From positions 248,001 through 312,000 of the forward strand of contig NZ_SMRT01000004.1 in NCBI RefSeq assembly GCF_004354045.1: a DNA stretch of 64,000 nt, in the 5' to 3' direction. The notes under the pieces are model-generated. The model did not search any database. It saw only the letters and a program-made list of their open reading frames with translations, and was not told the DNA's origin. Shown one piece after another: positions 1-8,960 of this stretch. The stretch's first letter is position 1. Every line of letters begins with the position of its first letter. The position numbers were made by a program, and so were the translations under genes. This DNA is from Paenibacillus piri. Lineage in GTDB: Bacteria > Bacillota > Bacilli > Paenibacillales > NBRC-103111.

Positions 1-581
1 CTTTTGGTTGGAATGCTTTCCGGGATATCGAAGATGGAGGTGGCTTTGTTGCTCACATATTTCATTCCCACTTCAACCGCATGCCCGATTTCAAGGAGCC
101 CTCCCTTCAGGCTGGTGCCAAACATCGTGTGCGTAATAATGTTTAAGGTTAGCTCCATCATATCGTCGGTAATAGAACGTTCTTCTCCGTTATTCCAATC
201 TGCGAGCAGCTGCTCAGTTAACTCGACCATCGAATCCGCATAGCGGCTTACCCTGTCTTTTCGAAAGGACGGCTGCATCAGCCGGCGCTGGCGCAAATGC
301 ATCCCACCTTCGCTGGTCAATATGCCCTCGCCTACGACCGCTTTGGCCGTCTGCAGCCCTTTTGCTTTTTTAAACGATTTTTGTTTCGTTTGCAGCACTT
401 CTTTAATAAGCTCAGGATCGCTGATTAAATACAGATGTCGGGACGGGCCAAACCGCAGATATGCAATATCTCCGTACTGCTGCTGGGTTTCGATTAAAAA
501 CGCGAGCGGATTTTTACGAAATGCGAGCAGGTTGCCCGAGATCGGGAGTCCTTTAGGTCCTGGTGTTTTCGTGGTCGGCAT
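1..581 (-). CDS. Cytochrome P450, N-terminal 193 residues (cut by window edge)
   Basis: The protein begins MPTTKTPGPKG and continues with PISGNLLAFRKNPLAFL, the proline-rich hinge and first helix typical of soluble class P450s. FGPSRHLYLISDPELIKEVL matches the beta-1/B-helix region, and LRQRRLMQPSF matches the C-helix that contacts a haem propionate. In that helix the usual Trp of WxxxR is a His (HLRQR). The I-helix and the haem-ligand Cys would lie beyond base 1, so activity cannot be judged. The ATG at 581 is preceded by GAGGAGG about 7 nt upstream. P450s bind haem-thiolate and oxidise small organic molecules; the substrate cannot be told. It sits where cotE/mutS follow ricA in Bacillus, so it is an accessory gene here. 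Its leader contains repeat copy A. Confidence 0.88.
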   Translation of the reverse strand, partial: MPTTKTPGPKGLPISGNLLAFRKNPLAFLIETQQQYGDIAYLRFGPSRHLYLISDPELIKEVLQTKQKSFKKAKGLQTAKAVVGEGILTSEGGMHLRQRRLMQPSFRKDRVSRYADSMVELTEQLLADWNNGEERSITDDMMELTLNIITHTMFGTSLKGGLLEIGHAVEVGMKYVSNKATSIFDIPESIPTK

Positions 582-697
582 TTTTTTCCTCCTCAAAGTT
601 TCGTGAGAAAACTTGCGTCGTAAGCACAGCCTTAAGTTTGCTTTTTTAGCTGATATTTAGTATCCGTCGTTTGCCCGATTCTATACCCATATAATGT

Positions 698-789
698 AAG
701 GATAAACGGCTTCGTCATCCTTCGAGAACAAGCGCGTTTGTCAAGGTTGTGCAAAGCAACATATAAAATCGTATACTTTCTGCTCAACC
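698..789 (-). repeat. Terminator-abutting repeat, copy A (full length)
   Basis: On the minus strand the element starts GGTTGAGCAGAAAGTATA directly after the T-tract of the ricA terminator. It continues through GTTGCTTTGCACAACC, TTGACAAACGCGC and GAAGCCGTTTATCC. The same blocks occur at six other intergenic sites in this window. It occupies most of the 281-bp gap between ricA and the P450 gene. Confidence 0.85.
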
Positions 790-795
790 AAAAAA

Positions 796-830
796 ACCGT
801 CGGCATCGGCGAAAACCGATGCTGACGGTT
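796..830 (-). terminator. Rho-independent terminator of the miaB-ricA unit
   Basis: AACCGTCAGCATCGG pairs with CCGATGCCGACGGTT (one mismatch) around a 5-nt loop. On the minus strand it is followed by a T-run, 33 bp beyond the ricA stop. Confidence 0.85.
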
Positions 831-862
831 TGAACGGCAAGAACAATACATGGACACGCGAA

Positions 863-1321
863 TTAACTGGCTGAACTCGATTCGACCGTAATTTTCTCGG
901 AAACCGTGTCGCGAATGACAGACATGACCAGCTGCAGCAAATAATTGATATCCTCCTGCGACTGGCGGAACTCGTTGACGATAGGAATCGAATCCAGCTG
1001 ATTTTGCAGCTCCTCAATCTCTTTTTCGATTTTCTCGACCATTTTTTTATTTTCAAATGACTCGAAGGCTACAATTTCTTTCTGCTTCTTTTTAATGGCG
1101 CTGATGAGCGTCTGAATCTGATCGTTGGACGATATCTGAACTTCCGCCTTTTGAAAAAATTGAACCTCATTGGAAGTCGAGATTAAATCCGCCAATTCTT
1201 TCGCTTTTGCCATAATATCCTCGCGCACGATCATTTCCGTATTCGTAAAGCATTCCATATTGCTGCATTGCATTTGTTCATGATCGTGGTCATGATGGTT
1301 ATGATTATCGTGTCCTGACAC
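863..1321 (-). CDS. ricA: RicA (YmcA/YlbF family), subunit of the RicAFT RNase Y specificity complex
   Basis: This is a 152-residue helical protein. The central part (AKELADLISTSNEVQFFQKA, then IPIVNEFRQSQEDINYLLQL) matches the YlbF/YmcA family. In B. subtilis RicA joins RicF and RicT in a complex that carries iron-sulphur clusters, steers RNase Y cleavage and affects sporulation, competence and biofilm formation. The gene follows miaB as in Bacillus. The first 25 residues are unusual: eight His residues among Asp/Asn, then Cys19 and Cys24 (CSNMEC), while the C-terminus (SSSAS) lacks the cysteines present in B. subtilis RicA. The predicted start is GTG with AAGGAG about 11 nt upstream. A start at Met17 would drop the His tract but keep both cysteines. 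Confidence 0.85.
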   Translation of the reverse strand: MSGHDNHNHHDHDHEQMQCSNMECFTNTEMIVREDIMAKAKELADLISTSNEVQFFQKAEVQISSNDQIQTLISAIKKKQKEIVAFESFENKKMVEKIEKEIEELQNQLDSIPIVNEFRQSQEDINYLLQLVMSVIRDTVSEKITVESSSAS

Positions 1322-1355
1322 TGGCCGGCACGCTCCTTGTCCAATATTTATTGTT

Positions 1356-2822
1356 TTATTTCGCTACAGCGGCGGACACCCATTCGCCCTTGATGTACCA
1401 GGTTTGGGCATCGGTTATTTGAACCGGTACGATTTTGCCGATCAAGTCCTTCGGTCCGGTTAAATGAACCAGCTTGTTCGTACGAGTACGGCCGGCCAAA
1501 ACGTCGGCATTATTTTTGCTTTCGCCTTCGACCAGGACGTCCAGCAGTTGGCCCTTCATTTTATCGTTGCTTTCTTTGCTGAATTGGCCCAACACGTCAT
1601 TAAGCCGGTACAAACGGTTCTTCTTTACTTCCATCGGAACGTCGTCGGTCATATCGGCTGCCGGAGTCCCTTCGCGAGGGGAGTATATGAACGTATACGC
1701 ACTATCGTATTTAACCTCTTTGACTAACGCGAGCGTTTCTTCAAACTGCTCTTCCGTTTCGCCAGGAAAGCCGACGATAATGTCTGTTGTCAGACTTACA
1801 TCGGGAATCGCTTCTTTGATTTTGGCAACGAGCTCCAAATAATGCTCCCGCGTATATTTGCGGCTCATCCGTTTTAATATCTCATTGCTGCCCGATTGGA
1901 CCGGCAAATGGATTTGCTCCACCAGATTGCCCCTCTTCGCCAAAACCTCAATCAGGTGGTCGTCAAAATCACGTGGATGCGACGTCGTAAAGCGGACCCT
2001 GGGGATATCGATTTTCGAAATATCGTTCATCAGATCGCCGAAACGATAATCGCTATCCTCAAAATCTTTCCCGTAAGCATTCACATTTTGACCGAGCAGC
2101 ATAATTTCCTGATAGCCCTGTCTCGCCAAATCTCGCACCTCGGCCAGCACGTCCTGCGGCTTCCGGCTGCGCTCTTTGCCGCGGGTATACGGTACGATAC
2201 AATAGGTGCAAAACTTGTCGCAGCCATACATGATGTTGACCCAGGCCTTAATGCCTTCGCGTTTTTTCGGAAGATTCTCGACGATATCGCCTTCTTTGGA
2301 CCATACCTCGATAACGATTTCTTTGCTGAAATATGCTTCCTTTAACAAAAACGGCAGTCTATGGATATTATGCGTACCGAAAATCAAATCGACGAACGGA
2401 TGCTTCTTCAAAATTCGATTGACGACCGCTTCCTCCTGCGACATACAACCGCATACACCGAGCACCAACGACGGCTTTTCGGCTTTTAAATGCTTCAAAT
2501 GGCCCAGCTCTCCGAATACTTTGTCCTCGGCATTTTCGCGTACGGCACATGTATTCAGCAATATTACATCGGCTAGACGGCGGTCTTCCGTCGGCTTGTA
2601 GCCCATCTGCTCCAGAAGTCCCATGATCGTTTCCGTATCATGCTCATTCATTTGGCAGCCGTAGGTTTGGATCAAATAATATTTGTCATGGCCGAAAGCA
2701 CGCATTTCTTCCGGAATGTCAAAATCGTAATGGACCTGAATGTCCTCTTTCCCCCGTTTTTTTGCATCGGTGAGAGACGGCGGCTGAAAATATTTCTCGT
2801 AATCTTTCGTTTCCTTAGGCAA
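1356..2822 (-). CDS. miaB: tRNA-2-methylthio-N6-dimethylallyladenosine synthase MiaB
   Basis: Radical-SAM methylthiotransferase that converts i6A37 to ms2i6A37 in tRNAs reading UNN codons. The N-terminal UPF0004 domain shows its three cluster cysteines in [22 protein letters not shown] and [11 protein letters not shown]. The radical-SAM cluster is [15 protein letters not shown] (CxxxCxxC). A TRAM domain forms the C-terminus. About 488 residues. I place the start at the TTG at 2822, because AGAAGGAAGGTG lies just upstream; an in-frame ATG at 2855 has no ribosome binding site. The segment [14 protein letters not shown] near the start matches the known N-terminus of the Bacillus protein. It lies 34 bp upstream of ricA and is probably co-transcribed with it. 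Confidence 0.96.
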   Translation of the reverse strand: MPKETKDYEKYFQPPSLTDAKKRGKEDIQVHYDFDIPEEMRAFGHDKYYLIQTYGCQMNEHDTETIMGLLEQMGYKPTEDRRLADVILLNTCAVRENAEDKVFGELGHLKHLKAEKPSLVLGVCGCMSQEEAVVNRILKKHPFVDLIFGTHNIHRLPFLLKEAYFSKEIVIEVWSKEGDIVENLPKKREGIKAWVNIMYGCDKFCTYCIVPYTRGKERSRKPQDVLAEVRDLARQGYQEIMLLGQNVNAYGKDFEDSDYRFGDLMNDISKIDIPRVRFTTSHPRDFDDHLIEVLAKRGNLVEQIHLPVQSGSNEILKRMSRKYTREHYLELVAKIKEAIPDVSLTTDIIVGFPGETEEQFEETLALVKEVKYDSAYTFIYSPREGTPAADMTDDVPMEVKKNRLYRLNDVLGQFSKESNDKMKGQLLDVLVEGESKNNADVLAGRTRTNKLVHLTGPKDLIGKIVPVQITDAQTWYIKGEWVSAAVAK

Positions 2823-2949
2823 ATGGTGCACCTTCCTTCTATATAAACAAGTCATTTATGAATAGTCTTGACGATAAATTATAACATTTTTCCTACGGCA
2901 GTTCCAAGTCCCTTAAAAAGGCGAATTCCGCACAAAATGCTAAACGCCA

Positions 2950-2978
2950 AAAATTCTCTGCGTCAAGCAGAGAATTTT
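2950..2978 (-). terminator. Terminator after pduL (symmetrical, possibly bidirectional)
   Basis: Perfect 12-bp stem AAAATTCTCTGC / GCAGAGAATTTT around a 5-nt loop, 24 bp beyond the pduL stop. The T/A flanks allow termination in both directions. The rest of the gap to miaB shows no other clear signal. Confidence 0.7.
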
Positions 2979-3001
2979 CGTTCAAGCGCACATTGCCGCA
3001 A

Positions 3002-3571
3002 TTACAACAAAATTTCAGCCATATCTCCCGTCTTGACACCTGCAGCATTCGCTTCATCCGTATCGATATGCATATCGAGCGCATATTGATCGGAGACCCG
3101 CGCCAGCACTTGCTCAAAAATGAGGGCACGCTCGCCCGACACTTTGACTGTTAACAGTTGCTTGTCCTTAATACCCCAACGTTCGGCATCGCTTGTATGG
3201 AAATGGATGTGCCTGGCAGCCACAATGACGCCTTCGTCGACTGTAACCTCGCCGGCCGGACCTATAATCTGAACACCCGGTGTGCCTTCCGTTTTTCCCG
3301 ATTCGCGAACCGGCGGATTCAGTCCGACAACAAACGCATCCGTGCGCGATATTTCCAGCTGTGTTTTACCGCGGGCCGGCCCGAGAATGCGTACTTTATC
3401 AAAACGGCCTTTCGGCCCTGCAACCGCAACGGTTTCCGCTGCGGCATATTGTCCCGGCTGGGATAACTCTTTCAATACTTTCAGCTCGTAGCCGCTGCCG
3501 AATAATTGTTCGATATGCCGCTCGGACAAATGAATATGTCTTGCGGAAACGCCGATTGGTACTTGTTTCAT
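3002..3571 (-). CDS. pduL: PduL-type phosphate acyltransferase
   Basis: Interconverts acyl-CoA and acyl-phosphate (acetyl or propanoyl) with a fold unrelated to Pta. Two PduL repeats each carry the zinc-binding signature: VPIGVSARHIHLS near the N-terminus and GVIVAARHIHFHTS in the middle; a late histidine in ALDMHIDTDEAN completes the set. I chose the ATG at 3571 (189 residues) because GGGGTGG precedes it and the conserved VPIG follows at once; the in-frame ATG at 3658 adds 29 residues without family similarity. No shell or encapsulation peptide is evident, so this is a cytosolic metabolic form. It follows korAB, so acyl-CoA made by that ferredoxin oxidoreductase could feed it; that link is inference. 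A repeat (copy B) lies in its leader. Confidence 0.85.
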   Translation of the reverse strand: MKQVPIGVSARHIHLSERHIEQLFGSGYELKVLKELSQPGQYAAAETVAVAGPKGRFDKVRILGPARGKTQLEISRTDAFVVGLNPPVRESGKTEGTPGVQIIGPAGEVTVDEGVIVAARHIHFHTSDAERWGIKDKQLLTVKVSGERALIFEQVLARVSDQYALDMHIDTDEANAAGVKTGDMAEILL

Positions 3572-3690
3572 TGCGTCCACCCCGCTTATCTCTATATGTA
3601 AATCTATTTGAGGCTGTCGATGTACGATTGGAAGAGGCTTGCCTTTATCCCTTTCCATCGGCTGTTTCTATTATAGCGTTTTTCCAAACC

Positions 3691-3775
3691 AGAATAAACA
3701 GCTTGGCCGTCCTTAGGGACGAGCGCGTTTATCAAGGTTGTGCGAAGCCAGGTATAAAATCTTATGCTGATTAAC
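3691..3775 (-). repeat. Terminator-abutting repeat, copy B
   Basis: Starts just after the korB terminator T-tract. Contains GCTTCGCACAACC, TTGATAAACGCGC and the small hairpin GTCCCTAAGGAC. Its last hairpin, ACGGC-CAA-GCTGT, keeps pairing through a G-T wobble. It fills most of the korB-pduL gap. Confidence 0.85.
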
Positions 3776-3780
3776 TTAAA

Positions 3781-3807
3781 AAGCATATGGCGGTGAGCCA
3801 TATGCTT
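3781..3807 (-). terminator. Terminator of korAB
   Basis: Perfect 10-bp stem AAGCATATGG / CCATATGCTT with TTTTTAAG following on the minus strand, 15 bp after the korB stop. Confidence 0.85.
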
Positions 3808-3821
3808 CTGGTATGACGTGA

Positions 3822-4688
3822 TTATTTGAATTCGGCAACCAATTTGTCAAATTCTTGTTCCGAAATTTTAAGATTTTGCTTGGCAAGCGCTTCTTCCTTA
3901 AAGCCGGGAACAAGATTTTCGTAGCTGGTTTTGCTCGTATTTTGATAAATTAATCCGGTAAGCAATCCGTTCGTTTCCATAATCTTGGTCATCGCCATAA
4001 CACGGTTGGATGGATCGTAATCCGGCGTTTCTTCCAGATCCACGATGTTTTCTTTGAACCAGTCGTAGGTGTTAACTTTGTTGAACGTGACACAAGGGCT
4101 GAATACGTTGATGAACGAGAATCCTTTATGCTTCATACCGGCTTCGATCAAAGCCGTCAGCTGCTTCAGATTGCTGGAGAACGATTGAGCCACGAATGTC
4201 GCGCCAGCGGCCAAAGCCACTTCCAACGGAGACAATGCGGATTCAATGGAGCCCGCAGGCGTACTTTTCGTTTTGAAGCCTTCGGAGCTCCGCGGCGAAG
4301 TTTGGCCTTTGGTCAAGCCGTATATTTGGTTGTCCATGACAATATAGGTAATATCGATATTACGGCGGATCGCATGTACCGTATGGCCCATACCGATCGC
4401 AAATCCGTCCCCGTCGCCGCCTGCCGCAAGCACAGTCAGCTCGCGGTTAGCCATTTTCAAGCCTTGCGCGATGGGAAGCGAACGGCCGTGTACACCGTGG
4501 AAGCCGTATGCGTTAATGTAACCGGAGATACGTCCGGAGCAGCCGATACCGGAAACGACGCCCAACTGTTCAGGCTCCAGGCCAACGCTGGCAGCCGCTC
4601 TTTGAATTGCCGCTTGAATCGAGAAGTCGCCGCAGCCCGGGCACCAGTTCGGTTTAATATTGTTACGGAAGTCTTTTAATGTTGCCAT
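3822..4688 (-). CDS. korB: 2-oxoacid:ferredoxin oxidoreductase, beta subunit
   Basis: Thiamine-diphosphate subunit that, with KorA, decarboxylates a 2-oxoacid (probably 2-oxoglutarate) to acyl-CoA, reducing ferredoxin. NWCPGCGDFS near residue 16 gives cysteines for the single cluster of this two-subunit type. GDGDGFAIGMGH plus the downstream MDNQIYGLTKGQ form the ThDP/Mg motif (GDG...N). 288 residues from the ATG at 4688, chosen because AGGAGTTG lies 8 nt upstream; an upstream in-frame start at 4709 lacks this. The gene overlaps the end of korA by 13 bp, indicating translational coupling. No separate ferredoxin-like subunit is encoded nearby, as is usual for the two-subunit enzymes. Substrate choice is not fixed by what can be seen. 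Confidence 0.92.
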   Translation of the reverse strand: MATLKDFRNNIKPNWCPGCGDFSIQAAIQRAAASVGLEPEQLGVVSGIGCSGRISGYINAYGFHGVHGRSLPIAQGLKMANRELTVLAAGGDGDGFAIGMGHTVHAIRRNIDITYIVMDNQIYGLTKGQTSPRSSEGFKTKSTPAGSIESALSPLEVALAAGATFVAQSFSSNLKQLTALIEAGMKHKGFSFINVFSPCVTFNKVNTYDWFKENIVDLEETPDYDPSNRVMAMTKIMETNGLLTGLIYQNTSKTSYENLVPGFKEEALAKQNLKISEQEFDKLVAEFK

Positions 4689-6427
4689 ACAAGATTCAAC
4701 TCCTGACAAAATGTTGTAATTTCTGCCGGCAAGAACGGGTTACCGTTATATTTCAGCAAGCTTTTGATCTTATCCGCATAACCTACGTTCAATTTGATCA
4801 AGGATGCCAATTGAGCCGTAGCGTTGTTTTCAATGACAACTACCGTTTTGGCCTTAGCGATATATGGCTTCAATTCTTCGGCCGGGAACGGATGCAGCAG
4901 ACGAACCGTTGCATGGTTGGTTTTAATGCCTTGAGCCGACAGGCGCGTTCTCGCTTCGTCGATCGTACCGCCTGTGGAGCCCATGCCGATAATGAGCAAG
5001 TCCGGCTCTGCATGAGGAGCATCGACCAGGATCGGGTTCGTTACCTTGATATGGTTCATTTTCTCCATACGTTTATCCATCATCTTCTTGCGGTTATCCG
5101 TGCTCTCCGACGGGCGGCCTTCCTGGTCATGCTCGACGCCGGTCACATGGTGAATACCGTGTTTTTGGCCCGGAATTACGCGCGGCGATACACCGTCATT
5201 CGAATATTCATAACGCTTGAACAGTTTATTCTCCTCGTTAGCCGGAAGCTCGCCTTCGATCAGACGTCCGCGTTCGATTTGAATTTTATTGTAATCCAGC
5301 ATCTCGCAGGATTGTTTGCCTAACGAAAGCTGAAGGTCTGTCAGCAAAATAACCGGACATTGGTATTTCTCGGCAAGGTTGAACGCCTGAATCGTGTCAT
5401 AGAAGCATTCTTCAATTGTCGAAGGCGACAACACGATCTTCGGAATCTCGCCATGCGTACCGTAAATCATCGCGTACAAGTCGGATTGCTCCTGCTTGGT
5501 CGGAAGGCCGGTACTTGGACCACCGCGCTGCGTGTCCACGATCACAATCGGCGTTTCCGTCATGCCGGCAAGACCGATGGCCTCCATCATCAGGGAAAGA
5601 CCGGGACCCGCCGATGCCGTCATGGTGCGGACACCGCCGTAGTTGCCTCCGATCGCCATCGTTACCGCAGCGATTTCGTCTTCCGTTTGAATAACAGCGC
5701 CGCCGAATTTGGGGAGCACCTTGGTCAAGTATTCCATAATTTCAGATGCGGGGGTAATCGGATAGGCCGGCATAAAACGGCAGCCTCCGACAACGGCGCC
5801 AAGGCCGATCGCATCGTTACCGATCATAAACAATTTTTGCTTGCCGTCCGCAGGCTCCAATTGGAACTCTGGCAGCGGACCGCCGTTTGCTTCCAAAATA
5901 AATTCAGCCGCTTTACGTACCGCTTCGATATTTTTCTCGACGACGGCCGGACCTTTGCGTCCGAATTCTTCTTCCACCGCTTTATTAAACACTTCCAAAG
6001 GCAGCCCGAGCAAAGCCCAAGATGCGCCGGAAGCAGCCATATTTTTAAATAGGGAAGTTCCTAGCTCTTCAGCAATAGCCGTAATCGGAACAGGGAACAA
6101 ACGGGCTTTGACGCCTTCTGGTACCACAGGATTAAATTTCGCATCGGCCACGATTACTCCATTCTCCCGAAGCTCAAATGCGTTTAAATCGATTGTTTCT
6201 TGGTCAAATGCAACAAGGATATCCAGATCGTCCGAAATCGCACGAATAGGCTTTGTGCTGATTCTGATCTTGTTGTTGGTGTGCCCTCCCTTGATACGAG
6301 AGGAGAAATGACGGTACCCGTACAAATAATATCCAAGACGATTCAACGCCGTAGAGAAAATTTTGTCGGTACTTTCAACACCTTCCCCTTGTTGTCCTCC
6401 GATCTTCCAAGATAATTGGCTAATCAC
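4676..6427 (-). CDS. korA: 2-oxoacid:ferredoxin oxidoreductase, fused gamma-alpha subunit
   Basis: About 583 residues. The N-terminal gamma domain begins LSWKIGGQQGEGVESTDK, followed by YRHFSSRIKGGH. After a linker near residue 190, the alpha (pyrimidine-binding) domain starts at DAIGLGAVVGGCRFMPAYPI, with TEDEIAAVTMAIGG and GPGLSLMMEAIGLA. The gamma-alpha order is typical of the two-subunit KorAB type found in Bacilli between ymdB/spoVS and miaB. The start is taken as the GTG at 6427, with AAGGAGTGG 6 nt upstream; the longer frame to 6475 lacks a ribosome binding site. A SigA-like promoter lies at 6534-6562. The 238-bp gap upstream holds only that promoter. Confidence 0.92.
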   Translation of the reverse strand: MISQLSWKIGGQQGEGVESTDKIFSTALNRLGYYLYGYRHFSSRIKGGHTNNKIRISTKPIRAISDDLDILVAFDQETIDLNAFELRENGVIVADAKFNPVVPEGVKARLFPVPITAIAEELGTSLFKNMAASGASWALLGLPLEVFNKAVEEEFGRKGPAVVEKNIEAVRKAAEFILEANGGPLPEFQLEPADGKQKLFMIGNDAIGLGAVVGGCRFMPAYPITPASEIMEYLTKVLPKFGGAVIQTEDEIAAVTMAIGGNYGGVRTMTASAGPGLSLMMEAIGLAGMTETPIVIVDTQRGGPSTGLPTKQEQSDLYAMIYGTHGEIPKIVLSPSTIEECFYDTIQAFNLAEKYQCPVILLTDLQLSLGKQSCEMLDYNKIQIERGRLIEGELPANEENKLFKRYEYSNDGVSPRVIPGQKHGIHHVTGVEHDQEGRPSESTDNRKKMMDKRMEKMNHIKVTNPILVDAPHAEPDLLIIGMGSTGGTIDEARTRLSAQGIKTNHATVRLLHPFPAEELKPYIAKAKTVVVIENNATAQLASLIKLNVGYADKIKSLLKYNGNPFLPAEITTFCQELNLVWQH

Positions 6428-6533
6428 CGTTGTCCACTCCTTCTGAATAGTCACTGACTTTTTGCAACAGATCAACTTATGGTTAAAAGAAATTTAATAA
6501 TTGGATAAAAAATTTCTTTCAGTTGTCATCCAA

Positions 6534-6562
6534 ATTTTATGATTTTACGCGCTAAAAAGCAA
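6534..6562 (-). promoter_or_regulatory. Candidate SigA promoter for korAB
   Basis: TTGCTT (6557-6562), 17-bp spacer, TAAAAT (6534-6539) on the minus strand, about 105 bp before the GTG start. Confidence 0.5.
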
Positions 6563-6665
6563 GTGGTTTACGACAAAATGAAACATAGTATTTTTAGATG
6601 ATATCTATATCGAAATTAGATTGATTATTTACTGAACGATATCCATTCCAGATGTAAACGTTTAT

Positions 6666-7607
6666 TTACAGCGCAGGCAAGTTTTTAGCGAAAAATGAGT
6701 GCCAATTTCCGAATAAAAAGCCTTCAACCGACTCCTTGCTGTAATACCGGCTAAGTTTTTCCGTCAAATTAGCGAAATGTCCGGCATGCTCCAAACCAGG
6801 TATTTTCGTATCGATTCCGTCAAAGTCGGAGCCAAGCACCAGATTGTGTTCCCCGCCCAAAGCGCAAATATGCTCGACGTGCCTGAGCAGCGAATCAATC
6901 GAAGCGCTGCCGCCGCCGCTCGCAAACGATGGGACGAAGGTGAGACCGATTCGACCTTCCATCCGAATCAACGTGCGGATCTGGTCGTCGTTCAGGTTGC
7001 GGGGGTGGCTGCAGACCGCTCTTGCGTTCGCATGCGTTGCTACGATCGGCTTCGCGGAATGGTCCGCAAGATCCCAGAAAGACCGAACCGATAAATGAGA
7101 CACATCTAATATTATACCCAAATCATTGCACTCTTTAATAAACCTTTTCCCTTTATTTGAAAATCCGCTCTGTCTTGGTTCCAATACACCGTCTGCCGCC
7201 CAATTGGCATGATTCCAGGTGACGCCGATCATACGCACGCCAAGCAGCTGCAAGATTTGCGTATACAGCGAATGGTCGTTAATCGCATCCGCCCCTTCCA
7301 GCGTAAGGATCGCTCCGCGCTTCGTTCCGTTCATCACCTGCTCCAGGTCGGACTTGTTTTTGATGACGATCCACTTGTCGGTTTGTGCAACCTTGCGATA
7401 AAAAATATTTATGTACTCCAAATAATGATCGAAGCGGGGCTGCCGGACTGCTTCGGATAAATAAATGGCGAAGCATTGAATTTTAATATCCGATTTGACC
7501 ACATGGGCATAGCTGACATCCAGCGCGGTTTGATGCGGGTCGTAAAAGTCAATCTCCGGGTGCTCGACCATTTTCCACAATACATCGCAATGACCGTCGA
7601 TAATCAT
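6666..7607 (-). CDS. Membrane dipeptidase family (M19) zinc peptidase
   Basis: Renal-dipeptidase-like enzyme of 313 residues, a TIM-barrel binuclear zinc hydrolase of dipeptides. Metal-site residues are visible: HCD in IDGHCDVLW near the start, Glu in LTLEGADAI, then LDVSHLSVRSFWD and ATHANARAVCSHPRN with the later histidines, and GSDFDG near the C-terminus. There is no signal peptide or membrane segment, so the protein is probably cytoplasmic. The ATG at 7607 follows GGAGGGAG by 7 nt; the frame extends upstream to 7664 without a better start. It lies between spoVS and korA, separated from spoVS by a terminator. Orthologues occur at this site in Bacilli, but a biological role here is not evident. 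Confidence 0.88.
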   Translation of the reverse strand: MIIDGHCDVLWKMVEHPEIDFYDPHQTALDVSYAHVVKSDIKIQCFAIYLSEAVRQPRFDHYLEYINIFYRKVAQTDKWIVIKNKSDLEQVMNGTKRGAILTLEGADAINDHSLYTQILQLLGVRMIGVTWNHANWAADGVLEPRQSGFSNKGKRFIKECNDLGIILDVSHLSVRSFWDLADHSAKPIVATHANARAVCSHPRNLNDDQIRTLIRMEGRIGLTFVPSFASGGGSASIDSLLRHVEHICALGGEHNLVLGSDFDGIDTKIPGLEHAGHFANLTEKLSRYYSKESVEGFLFGNWHSFFAKNLPAL

Positions 7608-7683
7608 CGGCCAACTCCCTCCATTCTCATGGTTCGTTTCTGAAACTCCAAGCGCAGCCGGCATCCAGGATAAATTAAAAAAA

Positions 7684-7704
7684 CCTGTCTACAATGTAAA
7701 CAGG
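7684..7704 (-). terminator. Terminator of spoVS
   Basis: Nine-base-pair stem CCTGTTTAC / GTAGACAGG (one T-G wobble) with a 3-nt loop and a run of seven T on the minus strand. Confidence 0.85.
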
Positions 7705-7740
7705 CGGATAACCAAACCATATTTGGATGGATAGGAGCTA

Positions 7741-8001
7741 TTATCTAGGCTCTACGATCAGTTTAATAGCCGTCCGATCCTCACCATCGATCACGATGTC
7801 GGTAAACGCTGGTATGCAAATCAAATCAACCCCACTGGGAGCCACAAATCCACGGGCAATCGCTACGGCTTTAATAGCTTGGTTGAGGGCGCCGGCACCG
7901 ATCGCTTGCAGCTCGGCTGCCCCACGCTCACGCAATACCCCTGCTAACGCGCCAGCTACGGAGTTAGGATTGGACTTTGCTGAAACTTTTAATACTTCCA
8001 T
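7741..8001 (-). CDS. spoVS: Stage V sporulation protein S
   Basis: 86-residue Alba-like protein, MEVLKVSAKSNPNSVAGALA at the start, nearly invariant across spore-formers. In B. subtilis spoVS is SigH-dependent and its loss blocks sporulation at stage V; the biochemical role, probably nucleic-acid binding, is not settled. Full family length. The ATG follows GAGGTAC. It lies between ymdB and the dipeptidase gene, in the conserved order rny-ymdB-spoVS, and is closed by a strong terminator. Confidence 0.96.
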   Translation of the reverse strand: MEVLKVSAKSNPNSVAGALAGVLRERGAAELQAIGAGALNQAIKAVAIARGFVAPSGVDLICIPAFTDIVIDGEDRTAIKLIVEPR

Positions 8002-8130
8002 GAAAAGTACCTCCTCGGGAATGATGGATTGCTTCCAGTACTATTCATATTCTAGGAATTTGCGGTTAATTCCTTCTTCTCGAAGATGGTATTTTCTAAT
8101 AATTTTGAATCGTCGTTCAATTCTGATTAT

Positions 8131-8925
8131 TTATTCAAACAGCAGCTGGTCCTCATCCATCCGTATGAGCTGCACCTTTTTACCGAGGCCGGTCGCAGGA
8201 TCCAAATCGATGCATACCGCGTGAAAATGCCACTTCCCTTCGTCCACGACAAAGCGGACCGGCAGCTGCGTCCTGAATTTCTGCATGACTGCCGTTCGTT
8301 CCATGCCGAGAATTCCGTCACGCGGCCCTACCATGCCGACATCGGTGACATATGCCGTGCCAAGCGGCAGAACGCGCTCGTCATGCGTTTGAACATGCGT
8401 ATGAGTACCTACCACAGCCGACACCTTCCCGTCCAAATGCCACCCCATTGCAAGCTTCTCCGACGTTGCTTCCGCGTGGAAGTCAACCAATATATACTTA
8501 TGCTTTTTTTTCTGCGCCTCTAAAATGGCGTCCGCTTTTTCGAACGGACAATCCAGCGGCGGCAAAAAAGTACGCCCTTGCAAGTTGATAATAAGCAGCT
8601 CCTGGTCTTTCACTTTGATTGTCGTATAGCCCCGGCCCGGCGTCCCTTTCGGAAAGTTGGCCGGTCTGACCATCCGTTCCTCGTCATCGATAAAATCGAA
8701 AATTTCTTTCTGGTCCCACGTATGATTGCCCATCGTAAGGCCATGCACGCCCAGCTCGAACAGTTCCTTGGCAATGTTTGCCGTTATTCCTCTCCCTGCA
8801 GCCGAATTTTCCCCGTTTGCAATAATAAAATGCGGATTCAGCTTTGTTTTCAATTTCGGCAAATACGTTTTCATCGCATTACGCCCGACCGACCCGACAA
8901 TATCACCGATGAATAAAATTCTCAT
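8131..8925 (-). CDS. ymdB: YmdB, 2',3'-cyclic-nucleotide phosphodiesterase
   Basis: 264 residues, the usual length for the TIGR00282 metallophosphoesterase family. Metal ligands appear in order: GDIVGSVGR at residues 7-15, NGENSAAGRGIT, GNHTWDQKE, DFHAEATSEK and GTHTHVQTHDE. In B. subtilis YmdB hydrolyses 2',3'-cAMP, influences biofilm/motility choice and acts downstream of RNase Y. The gene starts 74 bp after rny, but a symmetrical hairpin (8961-8985) separates them, so expression beyond rny is probably reduced rather than abolished. The ATG follows GGGAGAAC. Confidence 0.94.
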   Translation of the reverse strand: MRILFIGDIVGSVGRNAMKTYLPKLKTKLNPHFIIANGENSAAGRGITANIAKELFELGVHGLTMGNHTWDQKEIFDFIDDEERMVRPANFPKGTPGRGYTTIKVKDQELLIINLQGRTFLPPLDCPFEKADAILEAQKKKHKYILVDFHAEATSEKLAMGWHLDGKVSAVVGTHTHVQTHDERVLPLGTAYVTDVGMVGPRDGILGMERTAVMQKFRTQLPVRFVVDEGKWHFHAVCIDLDPATGLGKKVQLIRMDEDQLLFE

Positions 8926-8960
8926 GCCTCGAAGTTCTCCCTTCTTGTATAAGCCAAAAG

